Shown here: positions 45,611-55,324 of the stretch, in pieces
Layout: every line of letters starts with the position of its first letter
Numbering within the stretch: the stretch's first letter is position 1
Notes under the pieces: model-generated
What the model saw: only the letters and a program-made list of their open reading frames with translations
Database searches by the model: none
Told to the model about the DNA's origin: nothing
Position numbers and translations under genes: made by a program
DNA from: an uncultured Ligilactobacillus sp.
GTDB taxonomy: Bacteria > Bacillota > Bacilli > Lactobacillales > Lactobacillaceae
Length of the DNA: 64,000 nt
Assembly (NCBI GenBank): GCA_934215475.1
Contig: CAKPZY010000001.1
Coordinates: 124,001-188,000, forward strand
Reading direction: 5' to 3'

Positions 45611-46860
45611 AAATGTGTATTCTCTAAAGCATTATTCAGCAATGCAAATCCCGTCATAACTGCGCTGTGCCGCACATGCTGCCGATCATACTGAAATGAA
45701 AACAATTTTGCCGTAGTGGGGATATCCTTCCCGGCTAAACCGATCCACACAGTTCCAGCTGGATGCCCTTCTAATGCGTCAGGCCCTGCCACGCCAGTAA
45801 AAGAAACTGCAAAATCTGTTTTAGCTTTCAACTTCGTATTATCAGCCATTGCCTTAGCGGTTTCGGCGCTCACCACACCATACTGCTCGATAAGGTCGGG
45901 ATCGATCCCAAGCATTTTTTCTTTTTGTTCCGCTGCGTAAGTAACGAAACCACCCGGAAAGATGTTAGAAGCGCCGGGTATTGCAGTGACAGCAGCCTGA
46001 AAACTGCCGCCTGTTAAACTCTCGGAAGCAGACAGCGTCAGACCACGCTGAATCATCTTATTGACCACCACAGCAGGCAAACTATTGTTTTCCCCATATC
46101 CATAGATGTATTGACCCACCCTTCCTCTAATTTTCTTTTCTAATTGATCTAACATACCTTGACCTTCTTCAGTCGTCTTGCCAGAGGCAGTTAATCTTAA
46201 AGTAACTTCGTTTTCCTTAGCATAAGGAGCAATCGTGGGATTGACCTGAGCATCTATCAAATCGTTCAACTTAGTGACTAGATTAGATTCCCCTATTCCA
46301 AAAAACCGGAGTATCCGAGTATTCAAAACTTGATCTCGTTTATATTGAGCTGCCAATAATGGTTTAGCTGTCTTGTCAAACATTGCTTCCATCTCATGCG
46401 GAGGACCTGGCAGCAACAAAAAATCCGCTCCCTGTGGTGAACGATAGAAATTACCCACTGCTAAGCCCACTTCGTTTGGCAAGGGTAATGCCCCATCAAT
46501 ATACATTGCCTGTACTTTATTGTTGGGAGTAAGTTCTCTTTTCCTCGCAGTGAAAAATTCCTTGATTTTAGTTAAAGCAGGTTGGTCGACCACTAATTTG
46601 CGCTTTAAATAGCCGGCAACTACTTGCTTGGTAAGGTCATCTTGTGTCGGACCTAAGCCGCCGGACAAAATAACTAGGTCACTCCGTGCTGCGGCTAATT
46701 TGACCACTTCTGTCATTCGGCTTTCGTTATCTCCTACCAGGTCGTGATAATAAACGTCTATCCCAAGGTCAGCCAGGCCTTCGCTAATATATTGAGAGTT
46801 GGTATCTATTATTTCACCGAGTAACATTTCCGTTCCCACTGCAATTATTTCTGCATGCAT
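45601..46860 (-). CDS. cinA: CinA family protein (competence/damage-inducible, NMN deamidase-like)
   Basis: A 419-residue protein with an N-terminal molybdopterin-binding-like domain (EIIAVGTEMLLGEI, LGPTQDDLTK, LPGPPHEME) and a C-terminal PncC-like nicotinamide mononucleotide deamidase domain (SASESLTGGSFQ, FTGVAGPDALEGHPAGTVWIG). It is often co-expressed with recA in competence regulons, and the cinA-recA adjacency is kept here. The start at 46860 has GGAGG 8 bases upstream. Confidence 0.94.
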   Translation of the reverse strand: MHAEIIAVGTEMLLGEIIDTNSQYISEGLADLGIDVYYHDLVGDNESRMTEVVKLAAARSDLVILSGGLGPTQDDLTKQVVAGYLKRKLVVDQPALTKIKEFFTARKRELTPNNKVQAMYIDGALPLPNEVGLAVGNFYRSPQGADFLLLPGPPHEMEAMFDKTAKPLLAAQYKRDQVLNTRILRFFGIGESNLVTKLNDLIDAQVNPTIAPYAKENEVTLRLTASGKTTEEGQGMLDQLEKKIRGRVGQYIYGYGENNSLPAVVVNKMIQRGLTLSASESLTGGSFQAAVTAIPGASNIFPGGFVTYAAEQKEKMLGIDPDLIEQYGVVSAETAKAMADNTKLKAKTDFAVSFTGVAGPDALEGHPAGTVWIGLAGKDIPTTAKLFSFQYDRQHVRHSAVMTGFALLNNALENTHFKH

Positions 46861-47050
46861 GATCGATGCCTCCAATTAGTATTACGTATTTTAAGTGATT
46901 CTTGATCAAAAAACTTAAAATTCAAAAAAAATTTCTTCTTTTCAATTTGTACTTGAATTATATCGTAACACATAGTTGTCCTCAGTATAGAGGATCCGTT
47001 GATTAAATACGCTAAACTACCAGATAACACAATATATTATTCTTAATGAA

Positions 47051-47083
47051 TCAAAAAGCCCCAGCAGCTTAAGCTCACTAGGG
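47051..47083 (-). terminator. Intrinsic terminator after pgsA
   Basis: CCCTAGTGAGC pairs with GCTGCTGGGG around TTAA (47059-47083), with one bulge and wobbles, followed on the minus strand by CTTTTTGATT. It lies 90 bases after the pgsA stop and before cinA. Confidence 0.7.
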
Positions 47084-47173
47084 ACGATCCGTAGATCTAT
47101 ATTGTTTTTAGATTTTTTCAAAACGGCAAAAATATATTTTAAGATGACCTCTTGCCAATACAGCCAGCCAAAG

Positions 47174-47767
47174 TTACTCTGATTTGCCAAAAGAATCAGC
47201 AAAGACACTGCGAGCATTATAGAAGTATTCATAACCTGAGTAAATTGTGAAGAATAAGCAAATATAAAGCAAGATCTCACCCAGAGGTACGTGAATATTT
47301 GCAAAGAAAACATTGTTTAAAAATAGAAATATAATTGAAAACATCTGTGATGTAGTCTTGATCTTGCCTGGCATGGCAGCAGCCATGACCTGCCCATTAT
47401 TTTCAACAACTATCAAACGCAAACCTGTCACCGCTAACTCCCGGCAAACAATGATCGAAATGATCCAAGCGGGCGCCTTCCCCATTTCTACCAAAAAAAT
47501 GAATGCTGTCATTACCAGCATCTTGTCGGCCAAGGGATCAGCAAACTTTCCGAAATTAGTCACCAAATGATGACGCCGAGCTATCTGACCATCAGCAAAG
47601 TCAGTGGCTGAAGCTCCTGCAAAAATAACGGCCGCAACAAGCTGTACAACGGGAATCGATGTTCCTGCGACAGACACTGAACCCCAATCTAAAGGAAGTG
47701 CTAAAAGTAAAATAAAAACCGGTATCAAAATTATCCGCAAAGTCGTTAATTTGTTAGGCAAATTCAT
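47174..47767 (-). CDS. pgsA: CDP-diacylglycerol--glycerol-3-phosphate 3-phosphatidyltransferase
   Basis: A membrane enzyme that makes phosphatidylglycerol phosphate, the first step to phosphatidylglycerol and cardiolipin. The 197-residue protein has the CDP-alcohol phosphotransferase signature DGQIARRHHLVTNFGKFADPLAD (DGxxAR...GxxxDxxxD), with several membrane helices around it. The start at 47767 has GGAGTG 6 bases upstream. It follows rodZ by 16 bases, probably in one transcript. Confidence 0.95.
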   Translation of the reverse strand: MNLPNKLTTLRIILIPVFILLLALPLDWGSVSVAGTSIPVVQLVAAVIFAGASATDFADGQIARRHHLVTNFGKFADPLADKMLVMTAFIFLVEMGKAPAWIISIIVCRELAVTGLRLIVVENNGQVMAAAMPGKIKTTSQMFSIIFLFLNNVFFANIHVPLGEILLYICLFFTIYSGYEYFYNARSVFADSFGKSE

Positions 47768-47783
47768 ACGTTCCACTCCTTAA

Positions 47784-48806
47784 TTATTGATTCTCACCAT
47801 TAGTACTACTTGCATCACTGCTCTGCGTTGCTCCCTGAGAATTTCCAACACCTTGGGTACCAGTTTGAGAGGATGTATTACTGCCTGAGTTGCTGCCATT
47901 GGAACCATTACCCACCTGGATATTCAGCGTCCGCACTGTCAGGGTGGAATTATCTTTCAAAAAGTCGAATTTATGGCCATTGACCTTAACAGACGTCGCC
48001 TTAGAATTCCCCAGTTGGATCAGGATCCGGGAAGCCCCTTGGGGTACATTTACTGTATGGGACTGACCATCAGAAAGTGTATCTTGCCAGGATTGACTGC
48101 CGTCAACTGAAACCGAGCTCCAAGCGTTGCCGCCAGAAACCTTTAATGAAATTTTATTGTTTTTTGGTGCGTTAGTTAATGTGTAAGTATAACTAGCACC
48201 CGAATTTGCAGTCAAACTCAACTTTTGTTTGGCCTTCTTATTACCACGAGCTTTACTGCTTTTTTTAGCTGTCTTTTTGGATTTTGACTTGTGAGAAGAC
48301 TCGCTTTTCTTGTGTGAAGTCTGCGCTTTTTTAGTGCTGGAAACATCCGATGAAACCTCAACATCACTATTAACTGATTTTTGTGCGTCATGCTTGTTAT
48401 TATAAGACACTCCAAAAACTGTCCCGATGATAGCTAGCACCACTACCACGATCACGATGGTCGGCAAATAATTGAGTAATTTTTGTCCGTTGCTCAACTC
48501 ATTACCCTTGTTTTTTTCACGCAAATTCATCCGTGAGGCCGACTTATCGCTCGTGACATTTGAACCTTGATCAGTACCCACCTCATCACCAAGTTCTGCC
48601 AATACATCATCCGCATTAAGGCCAACAGTTTGCGCGTATTCCCTAACAAAGGCTTTTACATAAAAAGTTCCCGGTAAAGCCGCAAAATTATCTTCTTCAA
48701 TTGCGATCAGATACCGTTTCTGAATTTTAGTAGTTTGTTGCAGATCGTCTAGCGTCAGGCCCTTTTCGACCCGCGCACTTTTTAATTTTTGTCCAATTTC
48801 GTTCAC
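47784..48806 (-). CDS. rodZ: RodZ-like protein with helix-turn-helix and DUF4115 domains
   Basis: A 340-residue bitopic membrane protein of the RodZ type, which links MreB filaments to the elongation machinery. The N-terminal Cro-like domain runs IGQKLKSARVEKGLTLDDLQQTTKIQKRYLIAIEEDNF-like (about 4-70). One membrane helix (TIVIVVVVLAIIGTVFGV) is at about 112-130, a Lys/Ser-rich linker follows, then the extracellular beta-rich DUF4115 domain and a Ser/Asn/Gly/Gln-rich tail (about 300-340). The start is GTG behind ATGGAG. In many Firmicutes ymfI lies between ymfH and rodZ; here it is missing. Confidence 0.9.
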   Translation of the reverse strand: MNEIGQKLKSARVEKGLTLDDLQQTTKIQKRYLIAIEEDNFAALPGTFYVKAFVREYAQTVGLNADDVLAELGDEVGTDQGSNVTSDKSASRMNLREKNKGNELSNGQKLLNYLPTIVIVVVVLAIIGTVFGVSYNNKHDAQKSVNSDVEVSSDVSSTKKAQTSHKKSESSHKSKSKKTAKKSSKARGNKKAKQKLSLTANSGASYTYTLTNAPKNNKISLKVSGGNAWSSVSVDGSQSWQDTLSDGQSHTVNVPQGASRILIQLGNSKATSVKVNGHKFDFLKDNSTLTVRTLNIQVGNGSNGSNSGSNTSSQTGTQGVGNSQGATQSSDASSTNGENQ

Positions 48807-49030
48807 TTTTATTACTCCATGTCATGTTCATAATTTATATAAATTCACTCAAAAATAGTATAACATACCCAACTGTAGCATTTCATTAAGAAATCATTAT
48901 TTTAGTCAACCGAAAATAACATATACGGCTATCTATTAGCGCCATTTAACCTCAACCATACAAGCATTCTGGTAATGCCAAAGGAAATCCTGGAACTGCA
49001 TTTTCACTGCCAGACTTTTATGTTACCAGC

Positions 49031-49060
49031 AAAAAATATTTTGCCTATTAAAAAGCAAAA
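49031..49060 (-). terminator. Possible terminator after ymfH
   Basis: TTTTGC (49055-49060) pairs with GCAAAA (49039-49044) and is followed by TATTTTTT on the minus strand. The stem is short and AT-rich. Confidence 0.4.
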
Positions 49061-49074
49061 AGTTGGGCAGCATC

Positions 49075-50370
49075 TTATTGATTGATCGGCAAAATTCTAA
49101 ATGTTGTCCTCACATTTGGAGCAAAAAATTTATTTATCGCGGCGATAACGCTAGCCAAATCAATTTTCTGGATCTGGGTAGCATAATCCAGTAAAGTAGC
49201 ATGTCCAAAAAGTTTGCCCTCATAACTGTCGGCCACACTTTCCAATGAATTTTGGACTTGAATATACTGACCCAAAAATTCTCTCTTAGCTAGATCCAAC
49301 TGTTGCGGTGCACTAGCTAAAATCTCCTCCGACTGGTTAATGGTTTTCGTGACCTCTTCTTCCATTTCCTCATAATGGATGGTATCGGCAGTAATCAATG
49401 CAAAATGAAAACCTCGTTCAAGCTCTAATTCAAAACTAAAAGAATCATCAACTATACTTTGAGAAAACATTCTTTGAAAAAGAGTTGACGATTCACCAAA
49501 CAAAAGGTGAAGTCCAAGCTCTAGTTCCAGTTTATATTTCAACCGTTCAATCCCTGTTGAGAGCGGACTAAGGCCCTTGATACCGATCATAGATTTGGGC
49601 CTCGTAACATCCATTCTCTTTTCGTCATAGTCTGAAACCGCCGTTCCTGATGCATCCAAAAAATCAGTTAGTTTTGGCGAACCATGCATGGCAGTGAATT
49701 TCTTAGCCCCTTGATTTCTGGCAATTGTTTCCAATACACTATTGAAGTCAAAACCCCCTACAACAAATAGATCCATATTGGAAGGTTGATAAAATTCATG
49801 ATAACAATCATATAAAGTTGACGCATGAATTTTACCGATAGTTTCTTTAGTCCCCGCAATATCCATACTCAACGAATCTTTAGGGTAAAGATTGCGCAAT
49901 AGACCAGCAAACAATTGCCAATCAGGATCATCATCGTACATAGAGATCTCTTCGCCTATGATTCCCTTTTCCTTTTCGATAGTCTTCGAAGTGAAGTAAG
50001 GTTCTTGAACAAAATCCAATAAGGTATTCAAACATTCATTTAAATGAATAGTGGTGGAAAAAAGAAAACTAGTCTTAGTAAAACTAGTAAAGGCATTAGC
50101 ATCAGCACCATAATCACCAAAAATATCGAAAGCATCATGGTCTTGTTTTTCAAATAATTTATGCTCCAAAAAATGAGCAGTTCCAGAGGGTACTTCCCTG
50201 CTTCGCCCTAATTTGTCAGTATATTTCGTATCAATGGATCCATAATTAGCCGAGAAGATCGAATAAGTTTTATGAAAGCCCCGACGCGGCAACAAATTTA
50301 CCATCAATCCGTTAGGAAGGACGGTTCGATACAATGTTTCATTAAATTGCGGATAAACTATCTTTTGCAA
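49075..50370 (-). CDS. ymfH: M16-family peptidase YmfH (EF-P modification-associated)
   Basis: A 431-residue M16 peptidase homologue, the catalytic-type partner of YmfF. The zinc motif HxxEH is present in AHFLEHKLF (about 67-75), and the downstream glutamate lies in EKGIIGEEISMYDDDP. YmfF/YmfH-type proteins are annotated as acting with the 5-aminopentanol modification of elongation factor P in Bacillus; a peptidase role is inferred from the motif. The start is TTG at 50370, 5 bases after the ymfF stop, with only a weak ribosome site, so coupling is likely. Confidence 0.88.
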   Translation of the reverse strand: MQKIVYPQFNETLYRTVLPNGLMVNLLPRRGFHKTYSIFSANYGSIDTKYTDKLGRSREVPSGTAHFLEHKLFEKQDHDAFDIFGDYGADANAFTSFTKTSFLFSTTIHLNECLNTLLDFVQEPYFTSKTIEKEKGIIGEEISMYDDDPDWQLFAGLLRNLYPKDSLSMDIAGTKETIGKIHASTLYDCYHEFYQPSNMDLFVVGGFDFNSVLETIARNQGAKKFTAMHGSPKLTDFLDASGTAVSDYDEKRMDVTRPKSMIGIKGLSPLSTGIERLKYKLELELGLHLLFGESSTLFQRMFSQSIVDDSFSFELELERGFHFALITADTIHYEEMEEEVTKTINQSEEILASAPQQLDLAKREFLGQYIQVQNSLESVADSYEGKLFGHATLLDYATQIQKIDLASVIAAINKFFAPNVRTTFRILPINQ

Positions 50371-50375
50371 ATCTT

Positions 50376-51629
50376 CTAAAGACCCCCATCCAAGAAATAT
50401 ACAGCTTGCAAACGAACTAAACGAGCAACTCTTACAACATCCTTTAGTTGAACGCCAACAACCCCGTCAAGCCAATCTTTTTCAGAGGTTAAAATTCCAA
50501 GCAGATCCCCCGATAAAGCTTTACTCAAAACTGCAGATTGATCATCCATTCTGCCAATATACCCGTTGACCATACCGCTCTTGATCTTCTTTAATAAAGT
50601 CAGATCAATGTCACCAGCCTGAATGCTTTGCAACTGTTCAGCAATCAAATTTAAGACCAGATCTTTATCCTTCGGTTGGATCCCTGTTTGGACCCACATT
50701 TCTTGGCGAAATAAGTCGAGATCACTTTCAGCATAATAAGCTAAGCTATTTTTTTCGCGCACATTTTGGAAAAGTAATGATAAAGCTGACCCTCCGAAAA
50801 GCTCATTAAAAACCATCGCTGCAAAACGATCGGAAGAAGAAAATTTTACCGGCAGGTTATAAGCAAGATTTAACTTGCTTTGACTAACTTTTTCTTTGTC
50901 TTTTTTTTCTTTGATATTATTAGCGCGAGGCTGTGAATAAAACAAGCTCAACGCTTTTTGCCCTCTCTTTACAAAAGGAAGGGTGTCTACAGCCTTCAAA
51001 ACTTCATCTTGGTCCACTGCTCCGGAAACAACTACGTTTACCCGATCCTCTGTTACCATTTTCTGATAATAGCTGGCCATATTTTTCTCATTTATATCGG
51101 CCAAGTCAGCGACCTGTCCGACTGGCGGAATTTGCTGCAAAGCGTCACGAAAATACAAAGCATTCATTTGGGTTAGGGCTTTGCCTTGCTTATTATCACC
51201 TAAAGAATTCAGGTATTCAAACAGATTTGTCTTTTGGATCTTAAAAATGTCCGACTGAAACTTTCCTCCTTTGATCTGAGGTGCAAAGATCATCTCAGCT
51301 AAAAAAGAAAATGCCTTACGTAAGAGATTATTTTCTACCGGCAAAAATTTATCATTAACGACATTGATAATAAAATTTACCCCATAAACCTGTCCGTACC
51401 TGCTGACAGAGGTTCCAAAACTCGCCCCATACATTTCTGATAATGTCAAAGCCACTTTTTGTTGAGTGGGTAAATGTTGGCTCGAACTTTCTAGCAGGTC
51501 AGCTAACAAAGTTCTTGCAGTAATTTCTCTAGAGTCTTTAATATTGGTCGTAAAAGAGATCAATATCTTATTTGTTTTATATTTGTTAGTAGTTTTAACC
51601 GTCAAATTGACGCCATTATTCAGTTTCAA
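50376..51629 (-). CDS. ymfF: M16-family peptidase-like protein YmfF
   Basis: A 417-residue M16 homologue lacking the HxxEH zinc motif at the expected N-terminal place (ITARTLLADLLESSS stands there instead), as is usual for the non-catalytic half of such pairs. It keeps the M16 fold signature in the C-terminal half (NELFGGSALSLLFQNVREKNSLAYYAES). The start is TTG at 51629; GAGGAG lies 12 bases upstream, a long spacing. A TTGTTT-17-TAATAT promoter precedes it. It probably forms a heterodimer with YmfH. Confidence 0.88.
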   Translation of the reverse strand: MKLNNGVNLTVKTTNKYKTNKILISFTTNIKDSREITARTLLADLLESSSQHLPTQQKVALTLSEMYGASFGTSVSRYGQVYGVNFIINVVNDKFLPVENNLLRKAFSFLAEMIFAPQIKGGKFQSDIFKIQKTNLFEYLNSLGDNKQGKALTQMNALYFRDALQQIPPVGQVADLADINEKNMASYYQKMVTEDRVNVVVSGAVDQDEVLKAVDTLPFVKRGQKALSLFYSQPRANNIKEKKDKEKVSQSKLNLAYNLPVKFSSSDRFAAMVFNELFGGSALSLLFQNVREKNSLAYYAESDLDLFRQEMWVQTGIQPKDKDLVLNLIAEQLQSIQAGDIDLTLLKKIKSGMVNGYIGRMDDQSAVLSKALSGDLLGILTSEKDWLDGVVGVQLKDVVRVARLVRLQAVYFLDGGL

Positions 51630-51673
51630 ATATTCTCAATTCTCCTCGCCGCTTCAAGATGCTACAACTGTAT

Positions 51674-51702
51674 ATATTAGTTGAAATGACACAGAAAAAC
51701 AA
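51674..51702 (-). promoter_or_regulatory. Promoter for ymfF-ymfH
   Basis: TTGTTT (51697-51702), 17 bases, then TAATAT (51674-51679) on the minus strand, about 45 bases before the ymfF start. Confidence 0.55.
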
Positions 51703-51978
51703 CGCAAATATTAGACTTTTAAAGCTGTGTGCAGACCGCCTGCGAAACACCAACTAATTGCTTTTTTGACTCATCTGGCCATTCTTATCATGATAATGAC
51801 ATCTTTATCAAAAAAGGAAATCGCCGCTAAGAAAATGATGCGTGAGAAAACAAATGTTTCCCTGCATCAAACAAGCACAAAATATCAAAATAATTATCAA
51901 CACCAATCTACTTATCGCCTAGTGGCTCACTGTATTTTGAATCTGCCAAAACTTACTTCTCCTTGCAAAATATCTATA
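51703..51978. other. Gap between ftsK terminator and the ymfF promoter
   Basis: About 276 bases without a convincing gene. A 105-codon plus-strand open frame crosses it and runs through the ftsK terminator, but it has no ribosome site and a composition unlike a protein. A short TATCATGATA palindrome lies at about 51787. I see nothing else. Confidence 0.45.
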
Positions 51979-52032
51979 CAAAAAACCGTTTTTAACAAGT
52001 ATGGCGCAGCTGCCCCTTACCAAAAACGGTTT
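51979..52032 (-). terminator. Strong intrinsic terminator after ftsK
   Basis: AAACCGTTTTT (52022-52032) pairs with AAAAACGGTTT (51983-51993) on the minus strand, with a 28-base loop that has its own GGCAGCTGCGCC pairing, followed by TTTTGT. It lies 8 bases after the ftsK stop. Confidence 0.78.
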
Positions 52033-52040
52033 AATTTCTT

Positions 52041-54374
52041 TTAATTATCGTCTTTTTTTAAATAAACTTGTCGCGGTTTGCTGCCCTCTTGCGGGCCAAC
52101 CATTCCCTTTTCGGCCATCCGATCGACAATGCGAGCAGCGCGGTTATAGCCGATTTTGAATTTCCGCTGCAGTAAGGAAATGCTGCACTTTTGCTCGAGA
52201 GTAATAAAGTCCACTGCCTGGGAAAAAAGCTCGTCTTCTTCCTGACTTCCACCCCCATCATTGGCTTCCTCATCGGAAACAGTCATGGAATCATCATAAG
52301 CAACCTTTTGCTGCTTTTTAACAAAATCAACAACATTTTGGACATCTTTATCTGAAATGAAAGCTCCTTGTACTCGCAAAGGCTTATTCATCCCCATAGG
52401 CAAGAAGAGCATGTCTCCGCGGCCCAATAATTTTTCTGCCCCAGATTGATCTATAATAGTCCGTGAATCTGTCCCGGAGGAGACCGCAAACGCCATCCTA
52501 GATGGAACATTAGCTTTGATCAGACCGGTAATAACATCTACTGATGGACGTTGGGTGGCGATAATCATGTGGATTCCCGCAGCTCGCGCCATCTGCGCTA
52601 AACGAATGATCGCATCTTCCACTTCGTTAGATGCTACCATCATCAGATCGGATAATTCATCAACGATAGCTACAACATATGGCATTGTCGGTTCTGAAGT
52701 TTTCTGAGCCCTGTTTTGCCGTCTGATCATTTGGTTATATCCTTTGATATTACGCTGACCTGTATTGGCAAACAATTCATAGCGCCGCTCCATCTCAGAA
52801 ACCAGTTTATGCAAAGCACGTGCAGCTTTTTTCGGGTCAGTCACCACCGGCGTTAGTAAATGAGGAATTTCATTATAAACGCCTAATTCAACTTTTTTAG
52901 GATCGACTAACATCATTTTAACTTGGTCCGGTGTGTCGTTCATTAACAAACTTGTAATGATCCCGTTGATGGCAACAGATTTCCCGCTACCCGTCGAACC
53001 CGCGATCAACAAGTGGGGCATCTTCGTAAGATCCGCGGTGACTAAATTGCCAGACACATCACGGCCCAAAGGAACTTGTAACGGCTTATCAGGGTCAGGT
53101 TTCATTGAACTGATCACATCTTTAAAAGATATCGTTGCCACCTGCCGGTTAGGAACTTCGATCCCGATCAACGATTTCCCTGGAATAGGAGCTTCGATTC
53201 GAATATCTTTAGCTGCCAAAGCAAGGGCAAGGTCATCTGACAAATTAACGATCTTAGAAACTTTAACACCGATCGCAGGATGCAGCTCGTATTTGGTGAC
53301 TGTGGGGCCTAAAATTGTATTTTTTAATTCTACATCGACCCCAAAGCTCTTAAAAGTCCTTTTCAAGACTTCCTGATTTCGATGCAAAGTTTTCTTTTCA
53401 TTTGTCTGATCGGTTGGTGCTACATCGCGCAGTAAACTCACGTCTGGTAATTCATAGTCAGGACTGGTGGGATGCGCTTTGTGACTGCTAGTTCCAATTT
53501 TTCCGCTCTTTTCACTGTTTTCATTCCACAGAGCTGGATCATCGGTTGCATGTGCAGCAGGCAAACCTTTTGTCAAGCTGCCTTCATCCCTCGCTGCAGG
53601 TTGATCAGTATCGCTGTTGTTCTCAACTTTTACTTGTTTATTTTTCTTTTCAGTGCCCTGACTCGCTGGTTGATCTTCTTGATCAAAAAAATTTTGTTGC
53701 ACATTTTCTTGTAAGCGACGGCGCCGCCGTTTCAACCAAGGCACGCTGCTTTTCGCTACAGAAGTTAACCATAACCAGGCTTTTTTTCCGAAAACCGCCA
53801 CGTAGTATAAACAAACACCCAAAAAGTCGATCACCTGGCCGAGTGATACCCCAAAGATTGAACATAAACCTAATACAAGCAACAGCACACTGACAACATA
53901 ACTGCCAATTTGTGAAACCAGGAAGTAGGTCACCTGATACAAACCTGCGCCGATCAATCCGCCGCCAACAGCACTGCCGGCACTATTAGTAACTATATCA
54001 GCTTTTAAATACTGCCATGTCACCCGCAAAAAATCAGTGTGCAAGTCGAGCCGTCCAAAAAGATAGGTACTCAAAAACAAGATGGCACTCAAGATGATCA
54101 AAACCCCGCCCCAAAGAAATTTAGGCTCCGGCCTAACATACTTGGCGAAAACCAGCATATATATTCCTAGTACCACAACGATCAATGCTCCCAGCAAGAA
54201 GACATCACCTAATATAAGCCGAAAACAATTGGCCAAAAGAATCCCTATATTTCCGAGGCGAAAACCGCCCGCCAAACCAAGTACTATTAAAATTGTGCCG
54301 GAAATTCTGGTAGTCATTTCCTGTTTTTGCTTTTTTGTTTGTTTGCGGCGTGTCGTTTTCTTTCTTCTAGCCAC
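52041..54374 (-). CDS. ftsK: DNA translocase FtsK/SpoIIIE family
   Basis: A 777-residue septal DNA pump that clears chromosome arms at division. After a basic N-terminus (ARRKKTTRRKQTKKQKQ) come four membrane helices (about 20-175) and a charged linker. The AAA+ motor follows, with Walker A GSTGSGKSVAING, Walker B VAIVDELSDLMM and ATQRPSVDVITG. The C-terminal gamma winged helix (LLQRKFKIGYNRAARIVDRM) reads the orienting sequence motifs. The start is GTG at 54374 behind AAAGGA; an upstream in-frame stretch of 20 residues lacks a site. An extended -10 promoter lies upstream. Confidence 0.96.
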   Translation of the reverse strand: MARRKKTTRRKQTKKQKQEMTTRISGTILIVLGLAGGFRLGNIGILLANCFRLILGDVFLLGALIVVVLGIYMLVFAKYVRPEPKFLWGGVLIILSAILFLSTYLFGRLDLHTDFLRVTWQYLKADIVTNSAGSAVGGGLIGAGLYQVTYFLVSQIGSYVVSVLLLVLGLCSIFGVSLGQVIDFLGVCLYYVAVFGKKAWLWLTSVAKSSVPWLKRRRRRLQENVQQNFFDQEDQPASQGTEKKNKQVKVENNSDTDQPAARDEGSLTKGLPAAHATDDPALWNENSEKSGKIGTSSHKAHPTSPDYELPDVSLLRDVAPTDQTNEKKTLHRNQEVLKRTFKSFGVDVELKNTILGPTVTKYELHPAIGVKVSKIVNLSDDLALALAAKDIRIEAPIPGKSLIGIEVPNRQVATISFKDVISSMKPDPDKPLQVPLGRDVSGNLVTADLTKMPHLLIAGSTGSGKSVAINGIITSLLMNDTPDQVKMMLVDPKKVELGVYNEIPHLLTPVVTDPKKAARALHKLVSEMERRYELFANTGQRNIKGYNQMIRRQNRAQKTSEPTMPYVVAIVDELSDLMMVASNEVEDAIIRLAQMARAAGIHMIIATQRPSVDVITGLIKANVPSRMAFAVSSGTDSRTIIDQSGAEKLLGRGDMLFLPMGMNKPLRVQGAFISDKDVQNVVDFVKKQQKVAYDDSMTVSDEEANDGGGSQEEDELFSQAVDFITLEQKCSISLLQRKFKIGYNRAARIVDRMAEKGMVGPQEGSKPRQVYLKKDDN

Positions 54375-54424
54375 GTTAAAATTCCTTTCTGAAATATTTT
54401 TTATTTTCGCTGTACTTCCCCGTA

Positions 54425-54433
54425 AGTATAACA
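54425..54433 (-). promoter_or_regulatory. Extended -10 promoter for ftsK
   Basis: TGTTATACT reads on the minus strand (TATACT at 54425-54430), about 50 bases before the GTG start. The -35 region (TTCTAA) is poor. Confidence 0.5.
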
Positions 54434-54543
54434 TATTTTCAATCTATTAGAACATTTGTGCGGGCACTCTTAATCGGTTCAAAAATCTCCTTCACGGATA
54501 ACTAAATGGAAATCTTTTTGTACTGATAACAACAAAATCAAGC

Positions 54544-55056
54544 TTATTTCAACTTATCATTTTCGTACTGGTGACTTGTTTCTAACTCCGGAAAGCCTTG
54601 CTGCCTCACCACTTCGTATATAACAATAGCTGCAGAATTTGAAAGATTGAGTGCTCTAATATGGTCATCATTTTGCGGTATTCTAATACATTTTTTTGGA
54701 TATTTGCGCATAAACGGTTCAGGTAATCCTGTGGTTTCTTTTCCAAATAAAAAGTAATAGTCTTTACTGGTGTCTTCATAATCGATATCTGTATACGAAT
54801 GTTTCGCAAATTTGGAAACAAGATAAAGGTGCTCTAAATCAGGAATAGTTTGGATGAAATCTACCAAATTTTTATGGTAAGTGATCTTCACGTGGTCCCA
54901 ATAATCGAGCCCCGCTCTTTTTAAGTATTTATCCTCTGTCGAAAAACCTAAGGGCTCGATCAAATGCAGCTCTGTATTCGTCCCAGCGCATGTGCGCGCT
55001 ATATTTCCTGTATTGGCAGGCATCAATGGTTCAAATAATACAATATGGTTAGTCAA
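54544..55056 (-). CDS. trmL: tRNA (cytidine/uridine-34 2'-O)-methyltransferase TrmL
   Basis: A 170-residue SPOUT-family (trefoil knot) methyltransferase that methylates the ribose at wobble position 34 of tRNA-Leu. Family motifs: FEPLMPANTGNIARTCAGT, FGKETTGLPE, IRIPQNDDHIRALNLSNSAAIVIYE. The start is TTG at 55056 behind GGAAGGATC. The cytosolic, SAM-dependent role is known from the family; no partner gene lies beside it. Confidence 0.93.
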   Translation of the reverse strand: MTNHIVLFEPLMPANTGNIARTCAGTNTELHLIEPLGFSTEDKYLKRAGLDYWDHVKITYHKNLVDFIQTIPDLEHLYLVSKFAKHSYTDIDYEDTSKDYYFLFGKETTGLPEPFMRKYPKKCIRIPQNDDHIRALNLSNSAAIVIYEVVRQQGFPELETSHQYENDKLK

Positions 55057-55109
55057 TGATAGATCCTTCCTTTACATTTTTGAATTATCAAATTTTAATT
55101 AATGAGAGC

Positions 55110-55158
55110 TCAAAAAAAGCGCAGCCATTCGGTGCAAGCACTGCGACCAGCTGCGTTA
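55110..55158 (-). terminator. Intrinsic terminator after rlmA
   Basis: On the minus strand CGCAGC (55150-55155) pairs with GCTGCG (55120-55125), with an inner GGT/ACC and GCA/TGC stem, followed by CTTTTTTTG. It lies about 165 bases past the rlmA stop, in the gap before trmL. Confidence 0.65.
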
Positions 55159-55324
55159 ATGAAATAATCTCAGTAGTAACTGCAACATAGAACATTCACT
55201 ACCAAAATATTTCCTTAACAACACTCTAACATTGATATATCAGCCTTGCAACCCCTTCATTAAATAATTTCAAAATTAGTTGTCTGAACTGCCGAAGTCA
55301 AGGCTCTTTTCCACAGTTTAGTGT

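Noticed and set aside
47017..47313. 98-codon minus-strand frame overlapping the end of pgsA
   Set aside because: It overlaps pgsA in another frame, contains the pgsA terminator and has no ribosome site.
51727..52044. 105-codon plus-strand open frame between ymfF and ftsK
   Set aside because: No ribosome site or promoter, it runs through the ftsK terminator hairpin, and its composition is not protein-like.
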